This document shows, in pieces, positions 44,148 to 51,744 of a stretch of 64,000 bases of DNA. The stretch is taken from the NCBI RefSeq assembly GCF_008386565.1, contig NZ_VUKA01000005.1:1-64000 (forward strand). The letters are read 5' to 3'. The translations under genes and the position numbers were made by a program. The stretch is from Teichococcus oryzae. Lineage in GTDB: Bacteria > Pseudomonadota > Alphaproteobacteria > Acetobacterales > Acetobacteraceae. Below the pieces are notes generated by a model. It searched no databases. It was not told where the DNA came from and saw only the letters and a program-made list of their open reading frames with translations. The stretch's first letter is position 1, and each line of letters starts with the position of its first letter.

Positions 44148-45659
44148 TCAGGCGCCGCGAGTTGCGGCGGCCTCGCCGATGCGGCGGCGGGATTCCCGCA
44201 GGATGGCGATGGCGACGATGATGGCGGTGACGGCGTGCAGGCCGAGGGCGAGCGGGCTCTGGAACAGCGTCCAGACATCACCGCCGCTGGCGGCGAGCGC
44301 CCGGCGCAGGCTCTGCTCCATCGGCGTGCCGAGGATGATGCCGAGCACCACCGGCACGAGCGGAATGCTCATCTTGCGCAGCAGGTAGCCGAACACGCCG
44401 AAGCCCACCATCATCAGCAGGTCGAAGGAATTCTGGTTGACGGAATAAACGCCGAGGAAGCTGACGGTGACGACGCCGGGCATCAGGTAATGCGGCGGCA
44501 CGCTGAGCAGCTTCGCGAAGATGCCGACCAGCGGGATGTTCAGGATCAGCAGGATGATGTTGCTGACATAGAGCGCCGCCACCAGCCCCCAGACGATGTC
44601 CGGCTGCTGCTGGAACAACAGTGGTCCCGGCTGCACGTTCAGCGTCACCAGCATGCCGAGCATGATGGCCGTGGTGCCGCTGCCCGGCACGCCGAGCGTC
44701 AGCATCGGCACCAGGCTGCCGCCGGCCGCGGCGTTGTCCGCCGCCTCGGGCGCCGCGACGCCGCGCGGGTCGCCCTTGCCGAAGGTGTTCTCCTTGTCGG
44801 AAACGCGCTTCTCCAGGGCGTAGCCCATGAAGCTGGCCAGGGTGGCCCCCGCGCCCGGCAGCACGCCGATGACGAAGCCGAGCAGGCTGGCGCGCAGGGA
44901 GGTGGCGGGATAGGTCAACCGGCGCAGCGCCGTGGTGCGCCGCCCCACCGGCACCTGCTCGACGGGGCCGGTCCGCCGCTGCTCGATATAGATCAGGAAC
45001 TCGCTGATGGCGAAAAGCCCGATCGCGACGATGACGAAGTCGATGCCCTCATACAGCTCATAGGCGCCGAAGGTGAAGCGCGGGATGCCTGTCGCCGGGT
45101 CGATGCCCACCGTGCCAATGACGAGGCCTAGCAGCCCGGCCACCAGGGTCTTGGCTGGGTTGCCCGTGGCGATGCCGCCGACGATGATGATGGCCATGAC
45201 ATAGAGCGCGAAATATTCGCGCGGCCCGAAATGGATGGCGGCCATGGCCAGGCTGGGCGCCAGCACGGTCAACCCGACCGTCGCCAGCGTGCCGCCGAAG
45301 AAGGAGGAAATGGCCGAGATCGCCAGCGCATCGGCGGCGCGGCCCTTCTTGGCCATGGGAAAGCCGTCAATGCAGGTGACGACGGCGGAGGAATCGCCCG
45401 GGATGTTCAGCAGGATGCTGGCGATGCGCCCGCCGAACATGCTGCCGTAATACACGCTGGTCAGCAGGATCAGCGCGGAGACGGGCGAAAGATCCAGGCT
45501 GAAGGCCAGCGGGATCAGGATGGCGATGCCGTTCACCGGCCCGATGCCCGGCAGCGCGCCGATCACCGTGCCGACAAAGCAGCCGATAAAGGCAACCAGC
45601 AGGTTCATCGGCTGCGCCGCCACGGCGAAGCCATTCGCCAGGGAGGGAATGATGTCCAT
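44148..45659 (-). CDS. tctA: Tripartite tricarboxylate transporter, large permease TctA
   Basis: 503 residues, about 11-12 membrane segments. The family motif GTVIGALPGIGPVNGIAILI is near the N-terminus, with its repeat FVIGVLPGAGATLASFMGYA in the second half. TctA is the sodium- or proton-driven permease of TTT systems that take up citrate and other carboxylates with a periplasmic TctC receptor. It follows tctB by 6 nt and is followed by the lyase gene after 34 nt. Confidence 0.95.
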   Translation of the reverse strand: MDIIPSLANGFAVAAQPMNLLVAFIGCFVGTVIGALPGIGPVNGIAILIPLAFSLDLSPVSALILLTSVYYGSMFGGRIASILLNIPGDSSAVVTCIDGFPMAKKGRAADALAISAISSFFGGTLATVGLTVLAPSLAMAAIHFGPREYFALYVMAIIIVGGIATGNPAKTLVAGLLGLVIGTVGIDPATGIPRFTFGAYELYEGIDFVIVAIGLFAISEFLIYIEQRRTGPVEQVPVGRRTTALRRLTYPATSLRASLLGFVIGVLPGAGATLASFMGYALEKRVSDKENTFGKGDPRGVAAPEAADNAAAGGSLVPMLTLGVPGSGTTAIMLGMLVTLNVQPGPLLFQQQPDIVWGLVAALYVSNIILLILNIPLVGIFAKLLSVPPHYLMPGVVTVSFLGVYSVNQNSFDLLMMVGFGVFGYLLRKMSIPLVPVVLGIILGTPMEQSLRRALAASGGDVWTLFQSPLALGLHAVTAIIVAIAILRESRRRIGEAAATRGA

Positions 45660-45665
45660 GGCGCC

Positions 45666-46097
45666 CTATCCTCCGAAGGCGATGCCGGGCGGCAGCGGAA
45701 TGCCGAGAAGCCAGTCAAACAGGGCGAAGGCGCCGAGGCTCGTCGCCGCGCCGCCGCCCAGCGCCTGCGGCAGCCGGGCGCCGAGCATGGCGGTGAGGCA
45801 GGTGACCATCAGCAGCGTGGCCAGGATGAAGCCCATGGGCTGCAGCAGCAGCGCATAGGCCACCAGCACCACCACCGTGGCGGCCTGCGAAAGCAGGTAG
45901 CGCCCGGTCGACCATTCCGGCTCCGGATCGGGGCGCAGCACCAGGTAAAGGCCGAGCAGCCCCAGCGGCGGGGCCAGGAGCTCGGGAAAGAAGGCCGGGC
46001 CCATCGGGTCGCCGAAATCCACGGCGTAGGAACCCGCTTCCCAGCTGTACCACCCGGCGAACAGCGCCAGCAGCACGCCCACGATCCGGTCGCTCAT
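45666..46097 (-). CDS. tctB: Tripartite tricarboxylate transporter, small permease TctB
   Basis: 143 residues with four hydrophobic segments (VGVLLALFAGWYSWEAG; LLAPPLGLLGLYLVL; AATVVVLVAYALLLQPMGFI; LGAFALFDWLLGIPLP), the size and pattern of TctB. Start ATG overlaps the tctC stop (ATGA), and it ends 6 nt before tctA. Confidence 0.92.
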   Translation of the reverse strand: MSDRIVGVLLALFAGWYSWEAGSYAVDFGDPMGPAFFPELLAPPLGLLGLYLVLRPDPEPEWSTGRYLLSQAATVVVLVAYALLLQPMGFILATLLMVTCLTAMLGARLPQALGGGAATSLGAFALFDWLLGIPLPPGIAFGG

Positions 46098-47092
46098 GAG
46101 ATGATGCCGATTTCCTGCGAAAGGCTGCGCAGCTCGGTGACCATGTTGGCCACGAAGCGCTCGAATTCCGGGCCGGAGCGCCAGATGGGCTGCAGGCCGG
46201 AGCGGCGCGCCGCTTCCTTCCAGCCGTCGCTGTCGTAAACGCGCTTCAGCCCGGCGACCATGGCGTTGTAGTGCTCGTCGGACACGCGGCCGCCGGTGTA
46301 GAAGCCGCGCCAGTTCAGCCCCACCACGTCAAAGCCCTGCTCCCGCGCGGTGGGGATGTTGGCGAAGCTGCCCGCCAGCCGCGCCTCGGACATGGTGCCC
46401 AGCACGCGAATCTGCCCGGCCTCGACAAAGCCCGCGATCTCGGCGAGGTCGGTGGAGACCACCTCGACATGGCCGCCCAGCATCTGCGTCACCGCCGGCC
46501 CGCCGCCATCGTAATGGATCCAGCGGAACTTCTTCAGGTCGGCCGAGGCGATGCCGGCCTTCTGCGCCAGCAGCAGCAGGCGGAGATGGTCATAGCCGCC
46601 GAGGCTGCTGGAGCCGCCGGTGACGACGCTGGTGGGATCGCTTTTCAGCGCGTCGAGGAAGTCCCCCAGCGTCTTGAAGCGGGAATCGGCGCGGACCAGG
46701 ATCACCCCGGTATCCGCCCCCAGCATGGCCAGCCAGCGGACGCGGTCCACATCGCCCGGATAGCGGCGCTGCGCGATCTGCGTCAGCCCCACCGTGCTGG
46801 TGGCCACGAAAAGGTTGTTGTCGCTGTTGCGGCGGCCGGTGACGTTGGCATAGGCGACGGCGCCCACCGCGCCCGGCATGTTCGAGACCTGCACCGGCTG
46901 CTCGACGACCTTCAGCTCCTGCATCAGCCGTCCCACCGTGCGGCAGGTGAAATCCCACCCGCCGCCCGGCGCGGAGGGGGCGATGCATTCCGGCCTTGGC
47001 CCGACAAAGGCCGAGGCCGGCCGCGCGAGGGCCAGGCCGGCGAGGCCCAGCATGCCGGCGGCGAGTTCGCGCCTGCCCGCGGTGATCTTCAT
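46094..47092 (-). CDS. tctC: Periplasmic receptor TctC of the TTT system
   Basis: 332 residues from the ATG at 47092 (GGAAACGCCGC upstream); longer frames lack a site. The signal region (RRELAAGMLGLAGLALARPASA) is followed by a Bug-type receptor: ECIAPSAPGGGWDFTCRTVG, VSNMPGAVGAVAYANV, VVTGGSSSLGGYDHLRLLLL and IHYDGGGPAVTQMLGGHVEV. It binds the carboxylate for TctAB. First gene of the five-gene operon; its promoter faces that of the divergent IclR gene across 209 bp that include a perfect inverted repeat. Confidence 0.93.
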   Translation of the reverse strand: MKITAGRRELAAGMLGLAGLALARPASAFVGPRPECIAPSAPGGGWDFTCRTVGRLMQELKVVEQPVQVSNMPGAVGAVAYANVTGRRNSDNNLFVATSTVGLTQIAQRRYPGDVDRVRWLAMLGADTGVILVRADSRFKTLGDFLDALKSDPTSVVTGGSSSLGGYDHLRLLLLAQKAGIASADLKKFRWIHYDGGGPAVTQMLGGHVEVVSTDLAEIAGFVEAGQIRVLGTMSEARLAGSFANIPTAREQGFDVVGLNWRGFYTGGRVSDEHYNAMVAGLKRVYDSDGWKEAARRSGLQPIWRSGPEFERFVANMVTELRSLSQEIGIIS

Positions 47093-47247
47093 GCGGCGTT
47101 TCCTTTCTTTCCCGTGCGGCGCAGCCATGCCCGCGCCCTGCCGGGCCGGAGCATGGGAGCGGGCCAATGGCGCGGCCCGCCTGCCTGGCCGGCAATGTTT
47201 CCCCGATCTGCGTGGCGGGCTCTGCGACCCGCTTTACAGCTTGGCAA

Positions 47248-47272
47248 GGCCGTCCTATCCAACAGGACGGCC
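47248..47272. promoter_or_regulatory. Inverted repeat, candidate IclR operator between tctC and the IclR gene
   Basis: GGCCGTCCT (47248-47256) and AGGACGGCC (47264-47272) are perfect 9-bp inverted repeats around ATCCAAC. They lie about 30 bp upstream of the IclR start and 156 bp from the tctC start, a typical place for an autoregulated operator. Confidence 0.5.
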
Positions 47273-47301
47273 ATTCCATTTTCAGGGTTCATCGCCGCGC
47301 C

Positions 47302-48063
47302 ATGGCTGTCAAGTCCTTGTTGCCCCCGCGCGAACCCGCGCCACATCCGGCCACGGCCCAGCCCGGCGGGATCGCGGCGGTGGAGCGGGCGCTGCGCGTC
47401 CTGCACGCCTTTGGCGAAGGGGATCGCGGCCTGACGCTGGCGGAGCTTTCCCGCCGCACCGGCCTCTACAAGAGCGCGCTGTCCCGCATCATGGCGACGC
47501 TGATCCGGCACCGCTTCGCCCTGCGGCACGATGACGGGCGGTATGGTCTGGGGCCCGCCCTTTACCATCTGGGCAGCCTTTACGAGCGCTCCATCGACCT
47601 GAACGGCGCGCTGTCGCCGGCCCTGCGCGCCCTGGCGCAGCAGACCGGCGAAAGCGCCTCCTTCTACATCCGCCAGGGCGACCGGCGGCTGTGCCTGATG
47701 CGCGTCGATGGCTGCCACCAGGTGCGCGACCACATCCCGGTGGGTTCGCTGCTGCCGATCGACCGTGGCGCGGCCGGGCGCGTCCTGACGCATTTCACCG
47801 CGCCCGGCATCACCCCGCGGGAGCCCGCCAGGGTCGTGACCTCCATGGGCGAGCGGGACCCCGAGCTGGCCGCCGTGGCCGCCCCTGTTTTCGGCGCGGG
47901 CCAGCGGCTGATGGGCGTGCTGTGCGTGGCCGGCACGGCGACCCGGCTTTCGGATGCGGAGCGGCTGCGCGGCATCCGGGAACTGGTGTTCGGCGAAGCC
48001 GCCCGCCTGACGCTGGCCCTGGGCGGCGATGCCGCGGTTTTCTCGCGGCCGGAGGCGGAATAG
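47302..48063 (+). CDS. IclR-family transcriptional regulator
   Basis: 253 residues from the ATG at 47302. The N-terminal winged helix-turn-helix (AAVERALRVLHAFGEGDRGL; LAELSRRTGLYKSALSRIMA) is followed by the IclR effector domain (GESASFYIRQGDRRLCLMRV; LLPIDRGAAGRVLTHF; VTSMGERDPELAAVAAPVFG). It is divergent from the tctCBA-lyase-CoA transferase operon and most likely controls it in response to the imported acid or its CoA-derived product. Confidence 0.93.
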   Translation: MAVKSLLPPREPAPHPATAQPGGIAAVERALRVLHAFGEGDRGLTLAELSRRTGLYKSALSRIMATLIRHRFALRHDDGRYGLGPALYHLGSLYERSIDLNGALSPALRALAQQTGESASFYIRQGDRRLCLMRVDGCHQVRDHIPVGSLLPIDRGAAGRVLTHFTAPGITPREPARVVTSMGERDPELAAVAAPVFGAGQRLMGVLCVAGTATRLSDAERLRGIRELVFGEAARLTLALGGDAAVFSRPEAE

Positions 48064-48102
48064 GGAAGCGGCCCGCCGCTCCCCTCGCCCCGGCGGGACC
48101 GC

Positions 48103-49581
48103 TCAGCCGGCCTTGCCCCCGAGCGGGTACAATTCCGCCGGCGCGTGGCGGAACCGGAAGGCCGCGATGTCCAGCGCCGCCGGGCCGGGCGCGTCCACGT
48201 CGATCATGCGGGCCATCAGCGGCTCGAAGGCGGCGCGGAAATGGTTCTTCGCCTTCACGCACAGCAACGCCAGCCGCGTCACATCCACCTGGTGCAGGTC
48301 GAAGAAGCCGGGATCACTGGGGGAGATGCAGCGGGAGGTCACGATCACCCGCACCTGGCCGATGGTGATGACGGCGGTGGGGCCGAGATCCACCGCCATG
48401 CCGCCCAGCACCGGCCCGCGATTGCGGAAGCGCCCATCGGTCAGCAGGGACACGGTGCCGGAGAACGGCACCGGCGGGCCGTAGGCGCGCGTCAGCCGCG
48501 CGCCCATCTCCCCCGAGAGCGTGGCCCCGAGCCCCGCTTCCCGCGCCCGCAGCACCAGATCCGGGTCGCAATGGAACGCCACCACCGTCGGCACCTCGGG
48601 CGGGCGGGCCAGCACGGCGCGCAACAGTTCCGGGGTGTCGCCGATGCCGCCGGAATAAGGGTTGTCGCCGGCATCAATGACGGCGGTGGGCCAGGCACCC
48701 CCTTCCAGCGCCTGGCGCAGCCCTTCGGCGGCGCCGGGCAGGCGGATGTAGAAGGCATCGCGCCGCGCCGCGTAGTCGTTGATCAGCGATGCCGCCGCCC
48801 GCTCCGCCAGCGTCGCGTCGGCATCGGCGAACACCATCACCCCCGCTCCGGCCGAGGGCGTGTCGCCATAGCTGAAGCCGCCGAAGACGCTGGCATCCAG
48901 CACGCCCGGCAGGGCCTCGGCCGCACGGGCGGCTTCTTCCATCGCGGCCATCGGCCCGGCTGCGGTGCGCATGTTGATGCTGGGCAGGATGGCGCCCAGC
49001 TTGAGGATGCGGCCCACCGGGCGCGTTTCCCCTTCCACCGCCGCCCGCAGCATTTCCAGCGCGCGCCGCCCTGTGGGCCGCATGTCGATATGCGGATAGG
49101 TGCGGTAGGCCGTGCCCGCATCGATCAGCGTGGCGATGGCGGGGTGCATGTTGGCGTGGAGGTCGAAGCTGGCGGCCAGCCTCACCCCCGGGCCGACCGT
49201 GTCCCGCACGCGCCGGACCAGCTCCAGATCGGCCAGCGGCAGGTCTTCCACCACCATGGCGCCGTGCAGGGAAAGATAAACGGCATCGAAGCTGCCACCA
49301 CGCAGTCCTTCCAGGATCTCCGCGCTGACCTGCTCGAACACCGCGCGGCGCAGGATGCCGCCGGGCATGGCGGCCGCCTGCCGCAGGAACACCGCTTCCC
49401 AGCCGGGATGCGCGTCCAGGAAGTCCAGGGCGCCGCCGATCTCGGTCTCGGTGTTCCGGTACACGCCGCGCGCCGCGTCGCCCGCCACCCATTCGGAGGC
49501 GTGGAAATCCTCGATCCCGGCCGGCACCGGGCTGAAGGAATTGCCTTCGTGCCAGAGCCGGGCGATCGCCAGCCGGGTCAT
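48103..49581 (-). CDS. M81-family metallopeptidase (MlrC-like)
   Basis: 492 residues. MlrC/DUF1485 features: HEGNSFSP near the N-terminus, YLSLHGAMVVEDL, FDLHANMHPAIATLIDAG and YPHIDMRPTGRRA in the N-terminal domain, then VIDAGDNPYSGGIGDTPELL and the C-terminal MlrC domain (DLGPTAVITIGQVRVIVTS). The family is named after the microcystin-degrading enzyme MlrC, but most members act on other small peptides or amides. It lies 70 nt downstream of the RpiR-type regulator on the same strand, with a Bug receptor divergent to that, as in many catabolic loci. Confidence 0.88.
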   Translation of the reverse strand: MTRLAIARLWHEGNSFSPVPAGIEDFHASEWVAGDAARGVYRNTETEIGGALDFLDAHPGWEAVFLRQAAAMPGGILRRAVFEQVSAEILEGLRGGSFDAVYLSLHGAMVVEDLPLADLELVRRVRDTVGPGVRLAASFDLHANMHPAIATLIDAGTAYRTYPHIDMRPTGRRALEMLRAAVEGETRPVGRILKLGAILPSINMRTAAGPMAAMEEAARAAEALPGVLDASVFGGFSYGDTPSAGAGVMVFADADATLAERAAASLINDYAARRDAFYIRLPGAAEGLRQALEGGAWPTAVIDAGDNPYSGGIGDTPELLRAVLARPPEVPTVVAFHCDPDLVLRAREAGLGATLSGEMGARLTRAYGPPVPFSGTVSLLTDGRFRNRGPVLGGMAVDLGPTAVITIGQVRVIVTSRCISPSDPGFFDLHQVDVTRLALLCVKAKNHFRAAFEPLMARMIDVDAPGPAALDIAAFRFRHAPAELYPLGGKAG

Positions 49582-49651
49582 GCCCGGAAACCTTTCGCGC
49601 CGGCCGCGACGGAAGGGGCGCCGCGCGAATGGCGGCGCGGGGGGATGCGGG

Positions 49652-50551
49652 TCATGCCGGAAGCTCCTTGTCGGGAAGGTATTGGGACAGGGCGAGCAGC
49701 CTTTCCTCGGTTTCGCGCAGCCGCGCCAGCGCGGCTTCCCCGCCCAGGAGAAAGCAAGCGGCGACCAGCGCCTGCGCCGTGGCCAGGGCGCCGGTCAGGC
49801 TGGGAAAGAAGCCGGGGGTGGCGGCGGCCTCGAACAGCAGCAGGTGGTCGGCCCCTTCCACCACCGGCGCGTCGGCGCGGTCCGCCAGGGCGATCAGCAG
49901 GCAGCCCGCCTCCCGCGCTGCCCGGGCCAGCCGGAGGCCCGTCCGCGAATAGGGGGCGAAGGTGACCAGCAGCACCGCGTCGCCGGGGCGGAAGGCGCCG
50001 AGATCGAGGTCCTCGGGCCGGTCGCCCCCCACCAGCCGCGTTTCCTCCGGGCGAAACAGGCTCAGCTGGTAATGCAGCAATTGCGCGACGGCGCGGCAGG
50101 AACGGAAGCCCGCCGCCCAGGCGCGCGGCGCCGCATGCAGCGCTTCCGCCGCCCGGCCGATCCGCGCCGCATCGGTGCGGGCCAGGCTGGCGGCATCGGC
50201 GGCCAGGATGCTGCCCGCCAGGGCCATGGCGGGGCTCGCGGCGGAAGTGGGGGCAAGGATGGAGGCGCCGGGCGCCATCTGGCGGAGGCGGGCGGAGAAT
50301 GGGCGGGAAGCGGCCTGGCGCTGGTTCTCGATCAACGCTTCCCGCAGCGCGTCCCAGCCGGCATAGCCGAGCGCCTGGGCCAGCCGCGTGAAGCTGGCGG
50401 GCTGGGCGCCGGCCGCCGCCGCCAGGTCCCGCATGGAACGGGTGGCGGCATCAAACTCATGCCTGGCCACGAAGCGGGCAACATCCTGCAGGCGTGGCGG
50501 CAGATCAGGCAGGGCGCGCCGCAGACGGTCGAAAGGCGCTGGGGCGGTCAT
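49652..50551 (-). CDS. MurR/RpiR-family transcriptional regulator
   Basis: 299 residues from the ATG at 50551. An N-terminal RpiR helix-turn-helix (ATRSMRDLAAAAGAQPASFT; RLAQALGYAGWDALREALIE) is followed by a SIS domain (about 130-270; FRPGDAVLLVTFAPYSRTGL, then LIALADRADAPVVEGAD), which usually binds sugar phosphates or other phosphorylated ligands. It is upstream of the MlrC gene and divergent from the Bug receptor gene across 79 bp. It probably controls both. Confidence 0.9.
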   Translation of the reverse strand: MTAPAPFDRLRRALPDLPPRLQDVARFVARHEFDAATRSMRDLAAAAGAQPASFTRLAQALGYAGWDALREALIENQRQAASRPFSARLRQMAPGASILAPTSAASPAMALAGSILAADAASLARTDAARIGRAAEALHAAPRAWAAGFRSCRAVAQLLHYQLSLFRPEETRLVGGDRPEDLDLGAFRPGDAVLLVTFAPYSRTGLRLARAAREAGCLLIALADRADAPVVEGADHLLLFEAAATPGFFPSLTGALATAQALVAACFLLGGEAALARLRETEERLLALSQYLPDKELPA

Positions 50552-50576
50552 GAAATGCGTGTTGCACAAGGCGGAA

Positions 50577-50587
50577 GTTGCTGCAAC
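50577..50587. promoter_or_regulatory. Candidate operator in the RpiR/Bug divergent region
   Basis: GTTGCTGCAAC is a perfect 5-bp palindrome around one base, with a related GTTGCACAA at 50561-50569. They lie in the 79-bp gap between the RpiR start and the Bug start. A short motif, so chance is possible. Confidence 0.3.
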
Positions 50588-50630
50588 GTTTGGATCATCG
50601 AGACATGTTCATCCATCAGGGAAAACTTGC

Positions 50631-51635
50631 ATGACCAGCCGCCGCGCCCTTCTCGCCACGCCATTCGCCGCAGGGCTGGGCACCCTGGCGGCCCCCTCGC
50701 CGCTGCGGGCGCAGGACAAGTTCCCAGACCGTCCCATCCGCCTCGTCGTGCCCTTCACCCCAGGCGGCGCGGTGGACCTGACGGGGCGCCTGCTGGCGGA
50801 GATGCTGCCCCCGGCCCTGGGCCAGAGCCTGATCGTGGAGAACCGCGGCGGCGCCGGCGGCAATCTGGGCGGCGACAATGTCGCCAAGTCTCCGAAGGAC
50901 GGCTATTCCCTGCTGCTGGGCACCGCGACCATCCTGGCGGCCAACAAGTTCCTGTTCCGCAAGTCGATGCCCTTCGACCCCATCACCGACCTGGCGCCGG
51001 TCAGCCGGGTGGCCACGGGCACGGTGCTGCTGGTGGTCAATGCCGACCGGCCCTGGAAAAGCTTCGCCGAGCTGATCGCCGCGGCGAAGGAGAAGCCGGG
51101 GCGGATCACCATGGGCTCCTCCGGCACCGGCGCCGTCAGCCACCTTTCCCTGGCGGCGGTGAACAAGGCGGCGGGCGTCGAGATCACCCATGTGCCCTAT
51201 CGCGGCGGCGCGCCGGCCATCCAGGACCTGCTGGCCGGCAACATCGACATGATGTTCGACGTGATCCCCGCCCTGATGCCGCATGTGCGGGAAGGCCGCT
51301 TCCGCGCCCTGGCCGTGGGCAGCGCGCAGCGCGTGACCTATGTGCCGGAGCTGCGCGACGTGCCGGGCATGGCGGAGCTGCTGCCCGGCTCCGGCATCGA
51401 CGCGCAATCCTGGTATGGCGTCATGGCCCCCGCCGGCACCCCGGCCGACCGCATCGCCCTGCTGCACCGCGCCGTGCGGGAGGTGGCGCAGTCCGACGCC
51501 TTCCGCGCCAAGATGGAGCCGCTGGGCTTCGCGCCCGTCAGCGACGCTTCCCCCGCGGCCTTCGCGGAATATCTGCGCGCCCAGGAACAGGTGTGGAAGG
51601 GCCTGGTCGAGGCATCGGGCGCGACGCTGGATTGA
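50631..51635 (+). CDS. Bug/TctC-family periplasmic solute receptor
   Basis: 334 residues from the ATG at 50631. A signal peptide (RRALLATPFAAGLGTLAAPS, ending near LRAQ) is followed by KFPDRPIRLVVPFTPGGAVD, VENRGGAGGNLGGDNVAKS, ITMGSSGTGAVSHLSLAAVN and HVPYRGGAPAIQDLLAGNID. Typical orphan Bug receptor, here with the RpiR regulator and MlrC peptidase on the other strand; it might deliver the peptide- or amide-like compound that MlrC processes. No permease adjacent. Confidence 0.93.
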   Translation: MTSRRALLATPFAAGLGTLAAPSPLRAQDKFPDRPIRLVVPFTPGGAVDLTGRLLAEMLPPALGQSLIVENRGGAGGNLGGDNVAKSPKDGYSLLLGTATILAANKFLFRKSMPFDPITDLAPVSRVATGTVLLVVNADRPWKSFAELIAAAKEKPGRITMGSSGTGAVSHLSLAAVNKAAGVEITHVPYRGGAPAIQDLLAGNIDMMFDVIPALMPHVREGRFRALAVGSAQRVTYVPELRDVPGMAELLPGSGIDAQSWYGVMAPAGTPADRIALLHRAVREVAQSDAFRAKMEPLGFAPVSDASPAAFAEYLRAQEQVWKGLVEASGATLD

Positions 51636-51744
51636 GCGCCGCCGGCTGCGGCCCCAGGCACGGGCCCTGGACAAGGAAGCGCTTTCCCGGCAGGCCGGGA
51701 AGCCCGGCCGCCGGCCGCGATGCGTTTTCCCGAAGGAGGGCCCG

